Assembly: GCA_963575745.1 (NCBI GenBank)
Contig: CAUYUJ010020726.1
Location: 389,969 to 453,968 of the forward strand
Reading direction: 5' to 3'
Source of the DNA: Prorocentrum cordatum
Taxonomy: Eukaryota; Sar; Dinophyceae; Prorocentrales; Prorocentraceae
Length of the DNA: 64,000 bases
Part shown: positions 42,950-53,033 of the stretch, piece by piece
Layout: the number at the start of each line of letters is the position of its first letter
How positions within the stretch are numbered: position 1 is the stretch's first letter
The notes under the pieces: model-generated
What the model saw: the letters and a program-made list of their open reading frames with translations, nothing else
What the model was told of the DNA's origin: nothing
The model's database searches: none
Translations under genes and position numbers: made by a program

Positions 42950-43390
42950 AAGACGTCCTAAGAAGGCTCCAAGATGCGCCCCGAGATGGCCCGAGGCGGT
43001 CGGAATTGTTTCATGTCTCAGGGAAGCGTGCATTTCAGCATGTTCGCAAGCTGGGATTCTACAGAGGCCCTGAAGGGGACCCCAGGACGGCCGAAGAGAG
43101 CCCCAAGACGGCCCAAGAGGGCCCCAAGAGAAGCCCAGGAGGGCCCCAAGATGAGTCCGAGAGGGGGAACCCCGACTGCCACCTCGAACCCTCGGCCACG
43201 AGCGGGCCCCGGGGGCCGCAGCAGGCCCCCGGGAGGTCCCGAAAGCCCCCCCCCCCCAAGGCCCCCAGAGAGGCCCCCAAAGAGGCCCCCACGGGGCCCA
43301 CACGAGGCCGCGAGAAGCTTCAACACCAGCTCCACGAGGCGCCCGAGAAGCATGCCAAGAGACCCCGACTGTATCCAGGACCCCCCTGCC
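42950..43390. repeat. GAGGCCC-type dispersed repeat
   Basis: Phrases GCCCAAGAGGGCCCC, GGCCCCCAAAGAGGCCCCC and variants. Confidence 0.6.
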
Positions 43391-44214
43391 CCGAAACTCA
43401 GGCACAGTAGCGGCATGGGCCGACGGCTATGTATAAGCAAGCAGTTGGTTAGCCGACGGATCCATCCCTATACAGTCATGGATTGTGCGGGGGCGGGTCT
43501 CTCTTCATACGCTGCGCGCCGCGGGGCAAGGTGGAAAGATGGCTACTACGGAGCACGCCTGCACGGTTGCGTTGGGCTCCTTGTGGGGCACGATCCGCGT
43601 GAAGATTGTGCCGAATAATTCGGATGCCCCCGCGCGAACATGCCCACTGAGGCCGCAAGTGGACCTCCTCTGGGCACGACCCGTGCGAGGCATGTTCCGA
43701 ACTGGGCGGGGGGACGCCATACGAAGCTGTCCATTGGTGCCATAGGTGGAGCTCCTTCTGGGGCATGTGCTAACATGGCCCCATGGCCCGGGGGGGGTGT
43801 ACGAACCGTTTCCCTGGGCTTTTGGCTTTTATGTGGTGCTCCTTGTGGGCACGATCCCCGTGATGGGGTGTGCCACGCGCCAGCGAAACATCCCCACCTC
43901 CCTGGCCTAAAACTGAAGGCTTGCCCCCTGTCCCAAAACTGGCGGTGGCTTATCATCGCCCCCTGGCAACCCTGGCTTAAACTGCCAGCGAAATATCCTC
44001 ACCCCCTGGCCTACAACGGCGAACGACGTATCCTCACCCGCCGGAGATAGCATTGCCATTTAACGGCCTTGTACTCAGCTCAGTTCAATTTAGTTCAATT
44101 AATTTAGATATGTTCAGCCCACCTGGTGAACCAAAAGATGGGCTGCGCCCGTAAATGAAGTATCGCAGGAAGGCTTTCGCGTGACGTGATTTTGGTTCCT
44201 CTCGGGGCCCTCCT
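43391..44214. other. Spacer with diverged satellite phrases
   Basis: 43560-43880 has three GGGGCACGATCCGCGTGAAG-like phrases related to 41661-41990. 43880-44040 repeats CCAGCGAAATATCCTCACCC-like text. No gene. Confidence 0.4.
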
Positions 44215-44480
44215 GAGGTTTTCTTGGGGACGTCTTGAGGTCCCAAGTGGGCCTCGGGAGGGAGTCCGAGAGGGCCCAAGAGGCGCCCAAGGGAGTCCCA
44301 AGAGGGCTCCGAGGCGAGTCAAAAGGAAGTGACGCAAGAAGGCTCCCGTGTGACTTGATTTTGACTTCGCGAGGCCCTCTTGCGGGTGTCTTGAGGTCCC
44401 AAGGGGATCTCGGTGGAGGGCCCGAGAGGGCCCAAGAGGCGCCCAGGGTGAGCCCCAAGTGGACCCCGATCGGAGTCAGA
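44215..44480. repeat. GAGGCCC-type repeat, two longer units
   Basis: TTGAGGTCCCAAG(T/G)GG followed by GAGAGGGCCCAAGAGGCGCC occurs near 44236 and 44392, a unit of about 155 bp. Confidence 0.65.
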
Positions 44481-45135
44481 TTGAAGTCACGGAAGAAGGC
44501 TCTCTCGTGCCGGGACTTTTGGGCTCCCGTTGCGTGCTCCTCTCCGCCCCTGCCGCCCCGCGTCATGGTCGGCATCGTCTAAACGATCTCCATCTTCACT
44601 GGGCCATGGGATCTCGACCTCACCAGCCCGCCCCCAAGTGGGGATAGACCCCGCGAAACCCGAAGGCAACACCATATACGTGTGCCCACACTGGGGGGTA
44701 AACTGGCCGTCGGGGTCGAGGTTATGCCGGCGGGGATGGGGATCGATACGCGCGTGTTTGGCGAACGTATCGCGCCAGACCTACGTGTTGAGTCCACGTG
44801 TTAAGCTCCGTGTCAACACGCTACGGCCTGCGTGTTGCGTATCGGGGCGGCGAAGATGCACACCTGCTCACCCTGGCCGCTCGTCGCCACCTTGGCGCCG
44901 CCGCCGCCGCCGCCGAGGGGGGCGCCAAGGGGCCTGGGCGGGCGGCGCGCGCCCAGCCGCCTCCGCGCGCACCGCGCGCCTCCTCCCGCCGCAGCCGCTG
45001 GGCGGCGCGCCCCGCATGGCGCCGCTGCTCGGAGGAGGCCGGTCCGTCCCGGGCTGGGCCGCCCCTGGGCGCCAGTGCGCCTGCACGCCCCAGGCCCAGG
45101 GCGCCCGGGCGTCCCTGGCCCGAGGCTCGGCTCTG
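44481..45135. other. GC-rich spacer, no gene supported
   Basis: 44870-45130 is extremely GC-rich and open in most frames on both strands, which carries no coding information. Confidence 0.35.
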
Positions 45136-45315
45136 CGCAAGGGTGGCCTTTCGCAGGGGTGACCGCTGGTGCGGGTACACTTGGGCTGGGGCCCCCAGAT
45201 GGCTCAACGCGAGGCGATGGCAGCGGCGAAGCGGCTTGCGCGCTCCAGTTCGGCCCTGCCGCGGCCACCGAAAGTCGCGCAGCAAAGGTCACTCTTGCCC
45301 AGGGCCACCCTTGCG
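45136..45315. repeat. Inverted-repeat mini-element, family C, copy 2
   Basis: About 180 bp. Left end CGCAAGGGTGGCC then GGGTGACCGCTGGTGCG; reverse complement of the right end CGCAAGGGTGGCC then GAGTGACCTTTGCTGCG. The outer 13 bases are identical. Confidence 0.7.
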
Positions 45316-45509
45316 TGTGGCCGAGAGGCGCCAGGGCGGCCGCCAGGTCGCCGTAGTTTGGCGACTTCGTCGGCTTCGTGTGGCGGGGAGAAGGGCTTTC
45401 TGTCGTTTTTCTTCCATGGTAGCTTTTTTTATTTCAGGGTCCTACGCATTTGTCCATGGCCATTTTTGTTGCCAGGGCCCACCGTGTGCGAAATGTTCAA
45501 ACAATCCCA

Positions 45510-45810
45510 TTGAACGACTGGATGGTTGGTGGGTTGGTTGGCTGATTGGCTCACCGATTGCAGGGTCAAAAAGGGGTGTTATCCCAGAGGTTGGTTTGTT
45601 GGTTGGCGGATGGGTTGGTTGGTCGGCTGGTTGTCCTGGTTGTCTGATTAGCTGTTTCCGTTTTCCCAGGAATGGTTGGTCGATTGGTCTTCTGTTTGGT
45701 TGGCTAGATGACTGGTCAATTTTTTTACCAGGAGCGATTGCTTGGTTGCTCGGTTGGTTGGTTGGTTGGGTGGCTGGGTGACCGGTTGCCCGCTTGCCTA
45801 GATGGTTGGT
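45510..45810. repeat. GGTT-rich simple sequence
   Basis: GGTTGGTTGGCTGATTGG-type repeats. Shorter stretches of the same at 47655-47725 and 49180-49215. Confidence 0.85.
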
Positions 45811-45949
45811 CGGTCTTCGCCTCCACTCCCCCTCCCCTCCCCCTCCCCTCCTTCCCTCCATGTGATTTCCCCCTTCGTCTCTGTACCTTTGTCCTTTCAA
45901 CTCCCTCCCTGTCCTCCCCCTCCTCCTCGTCACACTCGCTCGCAATTTG

Positions 45950-46165
45950 TTGTAATGCAATGTATTGCAGCTGCGATGCGAATGCAAATGCAACGCAGTG
46001 CAATGCAATGCAATGCAACGCAATGCAGTGCAAAGCAATGCAACGCAATGCAACGCAGGGCAATGCAACATGATCCAGTGCAATGCAGCGCAACACAATG
46101 CAATGCAACGCGATCCAACGCAATACAATGCAACGCAATGCCATGCACTGCAATGCAATGCACTG
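45950..46165. repeat. GCAATGCAAC simple repeat
   Basis: Decamer-like GCAATGCAACGCAATGCAGT units; on the other strand GCATTGCGTT. Confidence 0.9.
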
Positions 46166-46185
46166 TAACGGAATGTGCGTCTCGT

Positions 46186-46695
46186 CACGTGGCAGCGCCG
46201 CGAGGCCGAACAAAAACATGTTCCATTCCACTCGCCACGTGGCAATACCTTGGCGGGCGGCAAAACAACTCTTCCACTCTATTTGTCCCGTGGCAGCGCC
46301 GTGGGGGCCGAGAAAAATACAATTCCAGTCTATTCGCCACGTGGCACCGTCTGGCGGGGGCAAGAAACATATTGTTCCACTGCACAGTCGTCACGTGGCA
46401 ACGCCGCTGGGGCCGATCAACATGTTCACCCGCTCCACTTGCCACGTGGCAGCGCCTAGAGGCGCGAAGCACAAGCATTTCATCTTCATCCACTCTACTT
46501 GTCACATGTCAGCGCCGCGTGGGTTTGAAAGCATAAACAACTATTCCAATATATCTGCCACGTGGCAACGCCGCGGGGGCCGAAACTACTATTATGCCAC
46601 TCCACTCGCCACGTGGCAACACCTGGAGGCGCGGAGACATCTTATTCGATTATAGTCGTCACGTGACAGCGCCGCGGGGGCCGAGACAAACATTT
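46186..46695. repeat. CACGTGGC array 1, ten units
   Basis: CACGTGGCAACGCCGCGGGG with small changes starts at 46186, 46236, 46287, 46338, 46392, 46443, 46503, 46559, 46610 and 46660 (spacing 50-60 bp). Between units lies AT-richer text that often ends TTCCACTCTACTCGT. GCCACGTGGC is a 10-bp palindrome. Confidence 0.9.
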
Positions 46696-47650
46696 TGCAA
46701 CGAGGACGACGACGAGGACCTCCTCCGTCCTCGCCTCCTCTCTACCTTCCTCTAGCCATGGAGCGCCCAACCCATTGCCTTCTCGTGGCGCTTGGGGGTC
46801 TCCCACCACAGAACCGTTCTTAAGACAGTTGTTCCTGGTATGGGATGGCAAGGATGGGCGAATTCAAGTTATCGCAATTGTGTGTGTTTTTGTATTTCAG
46901 GTTTTGCTCGTTCCAAAACACCTTCCTCGGCATCCCGTCCGCGCCGAGGGGCACGGGGGCTCCGAGCCCATCTAAGTCCTACTCGGGCGGCGGTGCGCGG
47001 CTGTGTTCGTCGTGGTGCTCTCCATGGGCTCCTTCATCGGCATCCCGTGCGCAACCGACGGGCACGGGGGCTCCGAGCCCATCTAAGTCCCATTCGGGCG
47101 GCGGCTTTTTCGCTGGAGTGTGGTCCTGGGAGCTTTTTCAGTATTTCAACTCCGGGATTTCGGTTGGCTGTGTTGACGGGGTGAACATGCAGTCGTTGGC
47201 TTACTGTGTCGTTGTCCTTTTGTGTTGGCTGTTGGCGAGGCTGTCTGTGGAGGGGGCGATCCGTCAGGGTTGCCCGATGACCAGTGGCGTTATCACCCTG
47301 TAGTGGGCTGTACCGAGCCGAATTCATGTCAGTTTAACTTCTGTGATGCTTTATGCCTTTCTGCACCGTGGGCGTCGTCACTGTCTGGAGGGACCCATCC
47401 GTGGTGTCATCTCGGCGTTCAACGGGCGTTGGCTGGCCGCGTACGGGTTGAAGTGCGTCTCCTCCCATTCCTGTTGGTCGCCTTCTTCGACAAGCTCAGG
47501 AGGGGGCGTGCGTTGTCGAATAAGATCGCTACGCGATGGCTATAATGCCTTTAATCCCTCCTGTCCCCCCCTCGCCCGCAACTTACGGCCATGCAATCCA
47601 TTGCACATGCAGGTGACATGTAACGCAGCGCGACGCACTGCAACGTAACA
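46696..47650. other. Spacer with a 110-bp duplication
   Basis: GGGCACGGGGGCTCCGAGCC followed by CATCTAAGTCC occurs near 46951 and 47062. 46700-46750 is GACGACGAGG then CTCC-rich. 47585-47645 has a short GCAATCCATTGCA-type stretch. No convincing gene. Confidence 0.45.
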
Positions 47651-47727
47651 GGATCGTTGGTTAGCTGGTTGGTTGGCTGGTAGCCGGTCGGTCGGTAGGT
47701 TGGTTGGTTGGTTGGCTGGGTGGCCGC

Positions 47728-48220
47728 CATGCGGCAACGCTTGGGCGGGCGACAACATACTATTCCACTCTACTCGTCACGTGGCAGCGCCGCGGGGGCC
47801 AGACACATTATTTTTCCACCGCGTTCGCCACTCGGCAACGCCTGGCGGGGACCGACAGTGCACTAGTGCATTAGTGGTCACGCGGCAACGCCAGCGGGGA
47901 CCGAACACATTTTTCCATGATTCGTCACGCGGCAACGCCGCGGGGGCCAACACAATGATACTAAGCCGCTTCACGCGCAACGTGGCAACGCCCCGGGGGC
48001 GCGAATAGAAAGCATTCCGCCCGCTCTATTTGTCACGTGGCAGCGCCGTGGGGGCCGGACAAAAAACGATTTCGCATTATTCGTCACGTGGCAGCGCTGC
48101 GGGGGCCGACAAAAAACGTTGTGCCACTCCACTCGCCACGTGGCAACGCCTTTAGGTGCCTAGGAGAAAATGCCGTTCTGATTGTCAGTCAAGTGGCAGC
48201 GCCGCGGGGGCCGAAACAAC
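47728..48220. repeat. CACGTGGC array 2, ten units
   Basis: Units at about 47728, 47778, 47829, 47879, 47926, 47979, 48034, 48085, 48137 and 48190 (spacing 47-55 bp). Same core and spacer style as array 1. Followed, as in array 1, by a GACGACGACG stretch. Confidence 0.9.
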
Positions 48221-48229
48221 CGTTTTGTC

Positions 48230-49100
48230 ACGACGACGGCGAGACGGACGAAGAGAACGACGACGATGACGACGACGACGATGACGAGGGCCAGGGAGGC
48301 GAACAACAATTCTATATGATCCTCCTCGTCCTTTTCCCCTCCCTTGCGTTCTTCCTCCTCCATGCTCCCTCCTCCCTCCTCCCTCCCCCTTCCTCCATCC
48401 TTCCCCTCCCCTCCTCCCTCCTTTTCCGAACAACAATAGTATCATACCCTCCTCGCCCTTCTCCTCCGCCCTTCTCCCTCTCCCTTTCTCCCTCCTCCCC
48501 CCCCCCTCCTTCCCCATCCTCCTTCTTCATTGCAACGCAATGTACTCTCCTCCGTCCTCCCCCTCCCCTCCTCCCTTTCTTCCCTCTCCTCCCCCTCTCC
48601 CCCCTCCCCTCCGCTCCTCCCCCTCGCCCGCAAGTTTATGCAATGTGCTACAACTGCAACGAAACAGGATGCACTGAAAGTCAAGGCGACGCAACGCAGT
48701 GCAACGCAACGCAACGCAATGCAATTCAACACAAAGCAATGCAATGCAATGCAACGCACTGCAACACCATGCAATGTAATGCCATGCAACGCGACGCAAT
48801 CCAAGTCAATGCGATGCAATGCGAGGGAAGGCAAGGCAAGGCGATGCAACGAAACGCAATGCAATGCAGTGCAATGCGCTGCACTGCAACGCAACGCAAC
48901 GCAACGCAATGAACACAGTGCGCCAGCCCGCACGTCTGCACGCCCACCCGCTCGCCCACCCGCCAGGTCGCCCCTCCGCGCGCGCCTCCCGCCCATTCCA
49001 GCCCATGACACGCCATTCCATTCCAGCCACTGCGCCCCATTCCATTCCATTCCATTCCATTCCATTGCATTCCATTCCGTCACGCTCCTCCCTTCCTCCG
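48230..49100. repeat. Series of simple-sequence blocks
   Basis: GACGACGATG at 48230-48290; CCTCC-rich at 48320-48630; GCAACGCAATGCAAT at 48650-48910; CGCCCACCCGCTCGCCC near 48930-48980; CCATTCCATT at 49010-49080. Confidence 0.85.
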
Positions 49101-49378
49101 TCCCGCGGTCGTTCTAGGTGCCAAAAATGAATTCGGGTCCCAGCCACGCATGACATCCCCAAACAGTGCACCAGGAAGAGCTGGTTGGCTCATTGGTTGG
49201 CTGGCTGGTTGGCTCCCCGGTCGCCGGGTGAGCCGGCGTCCAGAGGCTTGGCACACCCCTCAAACGGATCGCGCCTAGGGGGCCAGAAATGATATCTGTG
49301 GATTGGAAAAACCAAAGAAACGTTGACCCTTATTAAACATTTCTTGGGCCAGGAATAGCAGTTTTTATTCGCGATCCT
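49101..49378. other. Spacer
   Basis: GGTTGGCT stretch at 49180-49215; otherwise nothing seen. Confidence 0.4.
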
Positions 49379-49573
49379 GTGTGGTGGTGGGGGGGCGGGG
49401 GGATATCACCACATCAGGGTCTCTCTCTCTCTCTCTCTTTGTTTTCCTTGTTCCCTCTCCTCTCTCTCTCTCTCTTCCCCCCTCTATCCGTTTTCGTTGT
49501 TGCCGGTGTCAGTCTAGTTTGCCAGTTTTTTTTGCCTGCTAACCTGTCTGTTTGTGTTGGGTGCCTCAGCGTA

Positions 49574-49604
<31 letters not shown>

Positions 49605-49830
49605 CAGTGTGTGTGGCAGTGTGTGTGTGTGCTTGTGTGTGTGCGTTTCATGATCGTTTTCTACGCGGCCGCCAGGGCCCCGCGGGCCAGGTTTTCCGTC
49701 CGTTTCGCCCTAGTTCGGTGATTTGGTCTGCTTTGTGTGGCGGGGGGGTGGGGCGCGTGGGGAAATCACCAGAATTAGGGTATCTTTTTTTGTTGTTACT
49801 GTCGCGTTTCTTTATGTTTATGTTTTTTTG

Positions 49831-49861
<31 letters not shown>

Positions 49862-49970
49862 AATCCCCCCCCTCTCGTCGTTTTCGTTTTGCCTGTCTGT
49901 CAGTCTAGTCTGCCTGTCTCCTGTTGCCTGCCTGCCTGCCTGTCTGCCTGTGTCGAGTGCGTCAGCGTAT

Positions 49971-50013
<43 letters not shown>

Positions 50014-50350
50014 TGTGCATGTGTTTGTGTCTACGCGGCCGCCGGGGCCCCGCGGGCCAGGTTATCAGACCGCTCCGCCCTGGTTTGGTGATTTAGTCGG
50101 CTTGTGTGGCGGAGGGGGCGCGTGGGGAAATCACCAAATTCGGGTCTCTTCCTGTGTTTGTTTTTCTCCCTTTCCTTTTTTATGTATGTTGTTTTCTCTC
50201 TCTAACTCTCTCTCTTTCTCTCTATCTTTCTCCTCCTCCCTTTCCGTTTCTGTTTTGCCTGCCTGTCAGTCTAGTTTGCCTGTCTCCGTGTTGCCTGACT
50301 GCTTTTCTGTCAGTATGTGTCATGTTTATGTGCGTCTCGTGGTTGTTTTC
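49379..50350. repeat. Three tandem units of about 350 bp with TCTC and GTGT tracts
   Basis: Each unit has a GGGG-rich start, AAATCACCA(A/G)AATT-like text, a TCTCTCTC tract, CTGTCTGTCAGTCTAGT, a GTGTGTGT tract (absent in the third) and CGCGGCCGCC(A/G)GGGCCCCG. Unit starts near 49379, 49735 and 50100. Confidence 0.8.
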
Positions 50351-50637
50351 TCTCGTTGTTTTCCTTTCTCTCTTGCTCTACATGTACGCTTCACAACAAT
50401 AGTTCTAGATCGCTCCCCACTTGTATCGGTACGAAGAATTACTTCCCGATATCATGTTTATCTCTGTCTATCTCTCTCTCTCTCTCTCTCCCGCGCTTTC
50501 TTTTTACTATATGTTTCTCGTTGTGTTTATCACGCTCTCCATTTCTTATGGTTCCCTCCCTCTCTCTCTGTCAGTATCTTTTATATTTCTCTGGCACTCG
50601 CTCTCTTTCACCCTCACCATCTCTCTAAGCGAGCCAC
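50351..50637. other. CT-rich spacer
   Basis: CTCTCTCT stretches; no gene. Confidence 0.4.
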
Positions 50638-51150
50638 TGTTCGCCCCAATCTTGTGATTTGGGGACTGCTCGGAGTCCGTTGGGCAAACGGCAGAAATCG
50701 TTGTTCTAGGTCGGTCGTTGGCTGCGAACAGATGGAGCGCAAAGGATTGCAAAAAAAAACCCAGGATTGCAAAAAAAAAAAAACCCAGGGTTTTTTTTTG
50801 CAAAGCCCAGGGTTTTTTTTGCAAAACCCAGGTTTTTTTTGCAATCCAGGGTTTTTTTTGCAATCCTTGGTTCGACCTCGTCTGGTGATTCCGGGCTTGC
50901 TCGGAAGCTACCAGGCAACCTTTTGAAATCACCGTTCTAGGTCGGCCGTTGTTTGCGAAGAGATGGCGTGCACAGGCGGTCCGACCTAATTTGGTGCTCT
51001 TAGGTCTGCTTGGATTCCACGAGCAACCCGCAGAAATCACCTTTCCAGCTCGGGCGATGTCTGCGAACAGATGGCGTGCACAGGCGTTTCCGATTTGATT
51101 CGGTGATGTTGGGTTCGTTCGGAATTTATCGAGCAATCGGCAGAAGTTCT
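50638..51150. repeat. Four tandem repeats of about 115 bp, split by a foldback
   Basis: GTTCTAGGTCGGTCGTTGGC and TGCGAACAGATGGCGTGCAC phrases recur near 50700, 50935, 51045 and 51060-51090 onward. Between the first and second unit sits 50734-50873: GGATTGCAAAAAAAAA followed by repeated GTTTTTTTTGCAA blocks ending GGTTTTTTTTGCAATCC, able to fold back. Confidence 0.7.
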
Positions 51151-52800
51151 CGTGTTATAGAAGTAGTTCTTTGGTATGGGGTCAAAGATGAGGCCAAGCA
51201 CGTGCATGCACACATACACACACACACTCACACGCATACGGCGCCGAAGAAGCCCGCGGAGCTGCCGTGTGCTGCCGTTTCCAATCTTCGGGCTGGGGTT
51301 TCCTGGGTTCGGCTACCGGCGCCTTTCCCAAGGTTGAGGTTTTCTTTTTCCAGGGTTTGGGCTTCCGTTTCTCGTTTTTGTTGCATTCTGGTGTTCGGTC
51401 CGACATTTCCAGGGTTGCGACGCCGACCATCCGGAGATGTGTCGCTGTCGTTGGCTTCCCGGGGCTAGGGCCTCTCAGTGGGGCCTGGCCCCTCAGTGGG
51501 CTCCCTTTTAGCCTTTATAGGCCCCGCGTTACACGTTACATGTTACACCCGGTCCAAAGGAAAGGCCCAGGACCCCGGACCCGTTTTCATCAGGACATGC
51601 CCCCCTTGCCGAAATGAGGGTGCACGGGGCCTAGAGTCGAGACCAAAGTGCAGCACGGACTCGCTCCAGCAGGCGGAACCAAATCGAGACTTGCGAGACG
51701 AAGGATGGTAGTAGAGAGTATCAGGCCATGGGTTTTCACAAATGGGCGTCGTTGAGATGAACAAGAACAGCAAGTTCACTGATTCGATAAGGAGATCCTG
51801 TGCGCCATGCAGCGCAGTTCTTTTCTCCCTGTCGAGCTTGGCTCAAGCTGTGCAGTCCAAAGAGCCTGCAGGAATGCTGCCTGCGCGCGAAGCCAGTAAT
51901 GGCTCCATCCTGCTAGGTCGTGCCCCCACTTCGCGAAGTGTCAAAAGTGCGAAGTCCAACGCGTCCAACAAGACCCAGTCTTTCAGCATACGCTCCACCC
52001 CGAGGACAGACCAGCCGCAACGGGGGCCTTGCGGTCCTTGGTCCCCGGGGGGATCCGCCAGCTCCGACCCTCCTCGAGACTCATCGTCGGGACGATGGAT
52101 TCCCCCCGGTGGTCAGGAACACATCTCTCCCCCATCTGTGGCTGGTCGGAAGGACGGTCGTGGCCGAGAGGCCACTGTGGCTGCCCACCCGCGGCCTTTG
52201 CCAGAGCGACGTCCCCCCCGAGTGCTGGGCGCTGGAGATGCGGCAGCTCCTGCGGTGCCTGGAGGGCCCTCTGCCCGGCCTTCTCCCCGGCCCCCTCCTC
52301 CCCCCAACGGCGGGCGGACGGGGCAGGCCCAGGACCATTAAACATCTAGACCGATCTTGGAGCGTTCCAAAACGCTCCCAGGGCGCTCTGGAACGCTACC
52401 GAGCGGCCGCGACGCCTGATGCATCCTCCAGGTCCGCCAAGTCTCGGAACCCCCTGTTGTATAGCATCTCCAGCTGAACTTGTACTTTCGTGCCGTTGTG
52501 TTAGCGGGGGTGGAGTGAGTGAGACGAGTGGTAGGATTGGATTGGTGAGGGTTGCCCAAGGTTTCTGTGCGAGTGCAAGGCGAACGAGGCGTGGGACCGG
52601 TGCTCCAAAAGAGGGCGCGTCACCATGTATGACGTCAACAAGCACTTCGTGGCTCCGTGGAGCCCTCCTCTTCTTTCCCTCACCTTTTTACCACACGTCG
52701 AGCGAGGAGGGAAAGACGGAGGAGAAGAATGAGTAGCAGCAGCAGGAGCAGCAGGGAGAGTAGTGGAGCGGGTGTGGGGGAGAGGGGGGGGGGCGGCGTG
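51151..52800. other. Spacer without a supported gene
   Basis: Frames on both strands, none with a recognisable motif. 51742-52340 has a long plus frame with Ser/Pro-rich composition and no support. Confidence 0.3.
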
Positions 52801-52862
52801 GGAGGAGGAGGAGGAGGAGGCGGAGGAGGCGGAGGAGGAGGCGGAGGACGATGGCGACGACG
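52801..52862. repeat. GGA/GGC microsatellite
   Basis: GGAGGAGGAGGAGGCGGAGG immediately 5' of the exon; encodes the Glu/Ala stretch if translated. Confidence 0.85.
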
Positions 52863-53033
52863 ACAATTTGGACTGCCGGCCTAAGGTTCCGTGGACAGAA
52901 GGAACGGGCAGCAGCATCGCCCTCCTGATGAATCCAGAGCTTCCGCACAAGGCGGAGCTGATGATTTCGCACACGTGGGGCGAGGACGCGGACGAGCTGA
53001 TGGACGCATTGGAGCTGTTTTGTGGGGGCCTCA
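52863..53033 (+). CDS. Exon of a TIR-like (signalling-type) domain gene, first visible exon
   Basis: The plus strand reads a protein-like segment with PKVPWTEGTGSSIALLMNPE, KAELMISHTWGEDADELMDA and LELFCGG. ISHTW followed by an acidic helix is like the first beta strand and helix of TIR-type domains; I also know the combination from large dinoflagellate protein families of unknown function. The exon ends at a GTGAGA donor (53034-53039), phase 1. Splicing to the AG at 55308-55309 keeps the frame into VPMDTPVFFCTLSLYQPDDG. The real 5' end and upstream exons are not identified; the preceding Glu-rich stretch is microsatellite. Confidence 0.6.

Noticed and set aside
44798-45781. 327-codon open frame in GC-rich DNA
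   Set aside because: All six frames are mostly open at this GC content, and the segment contains mini-element family C and a GGTT repeat.
46186-48220. CRISPR-like array (regular cores with spacers)
   Set aside because: Eukaryotic nuclear DNA, cores vary, and the spacers resemble each other (TTCCACTCTACTCG), so this is an ordinary tandem repeat.
49379-50926. 515-codon open frame rich in Leu, Ser, Val and Cys
   Set aside because: Made of three tandem units with TCTC and GTGT tracts. Same-frame openness follows from the repeat; no domain or start context.
51839-51850. TTGGCTCAAG-like text as a fifth spliced-leader relic
   Set aside because: Only GGCTCAAG and two bases before it match; the upstream CCGTAGCCATT part is missing and no retrocopy follows.
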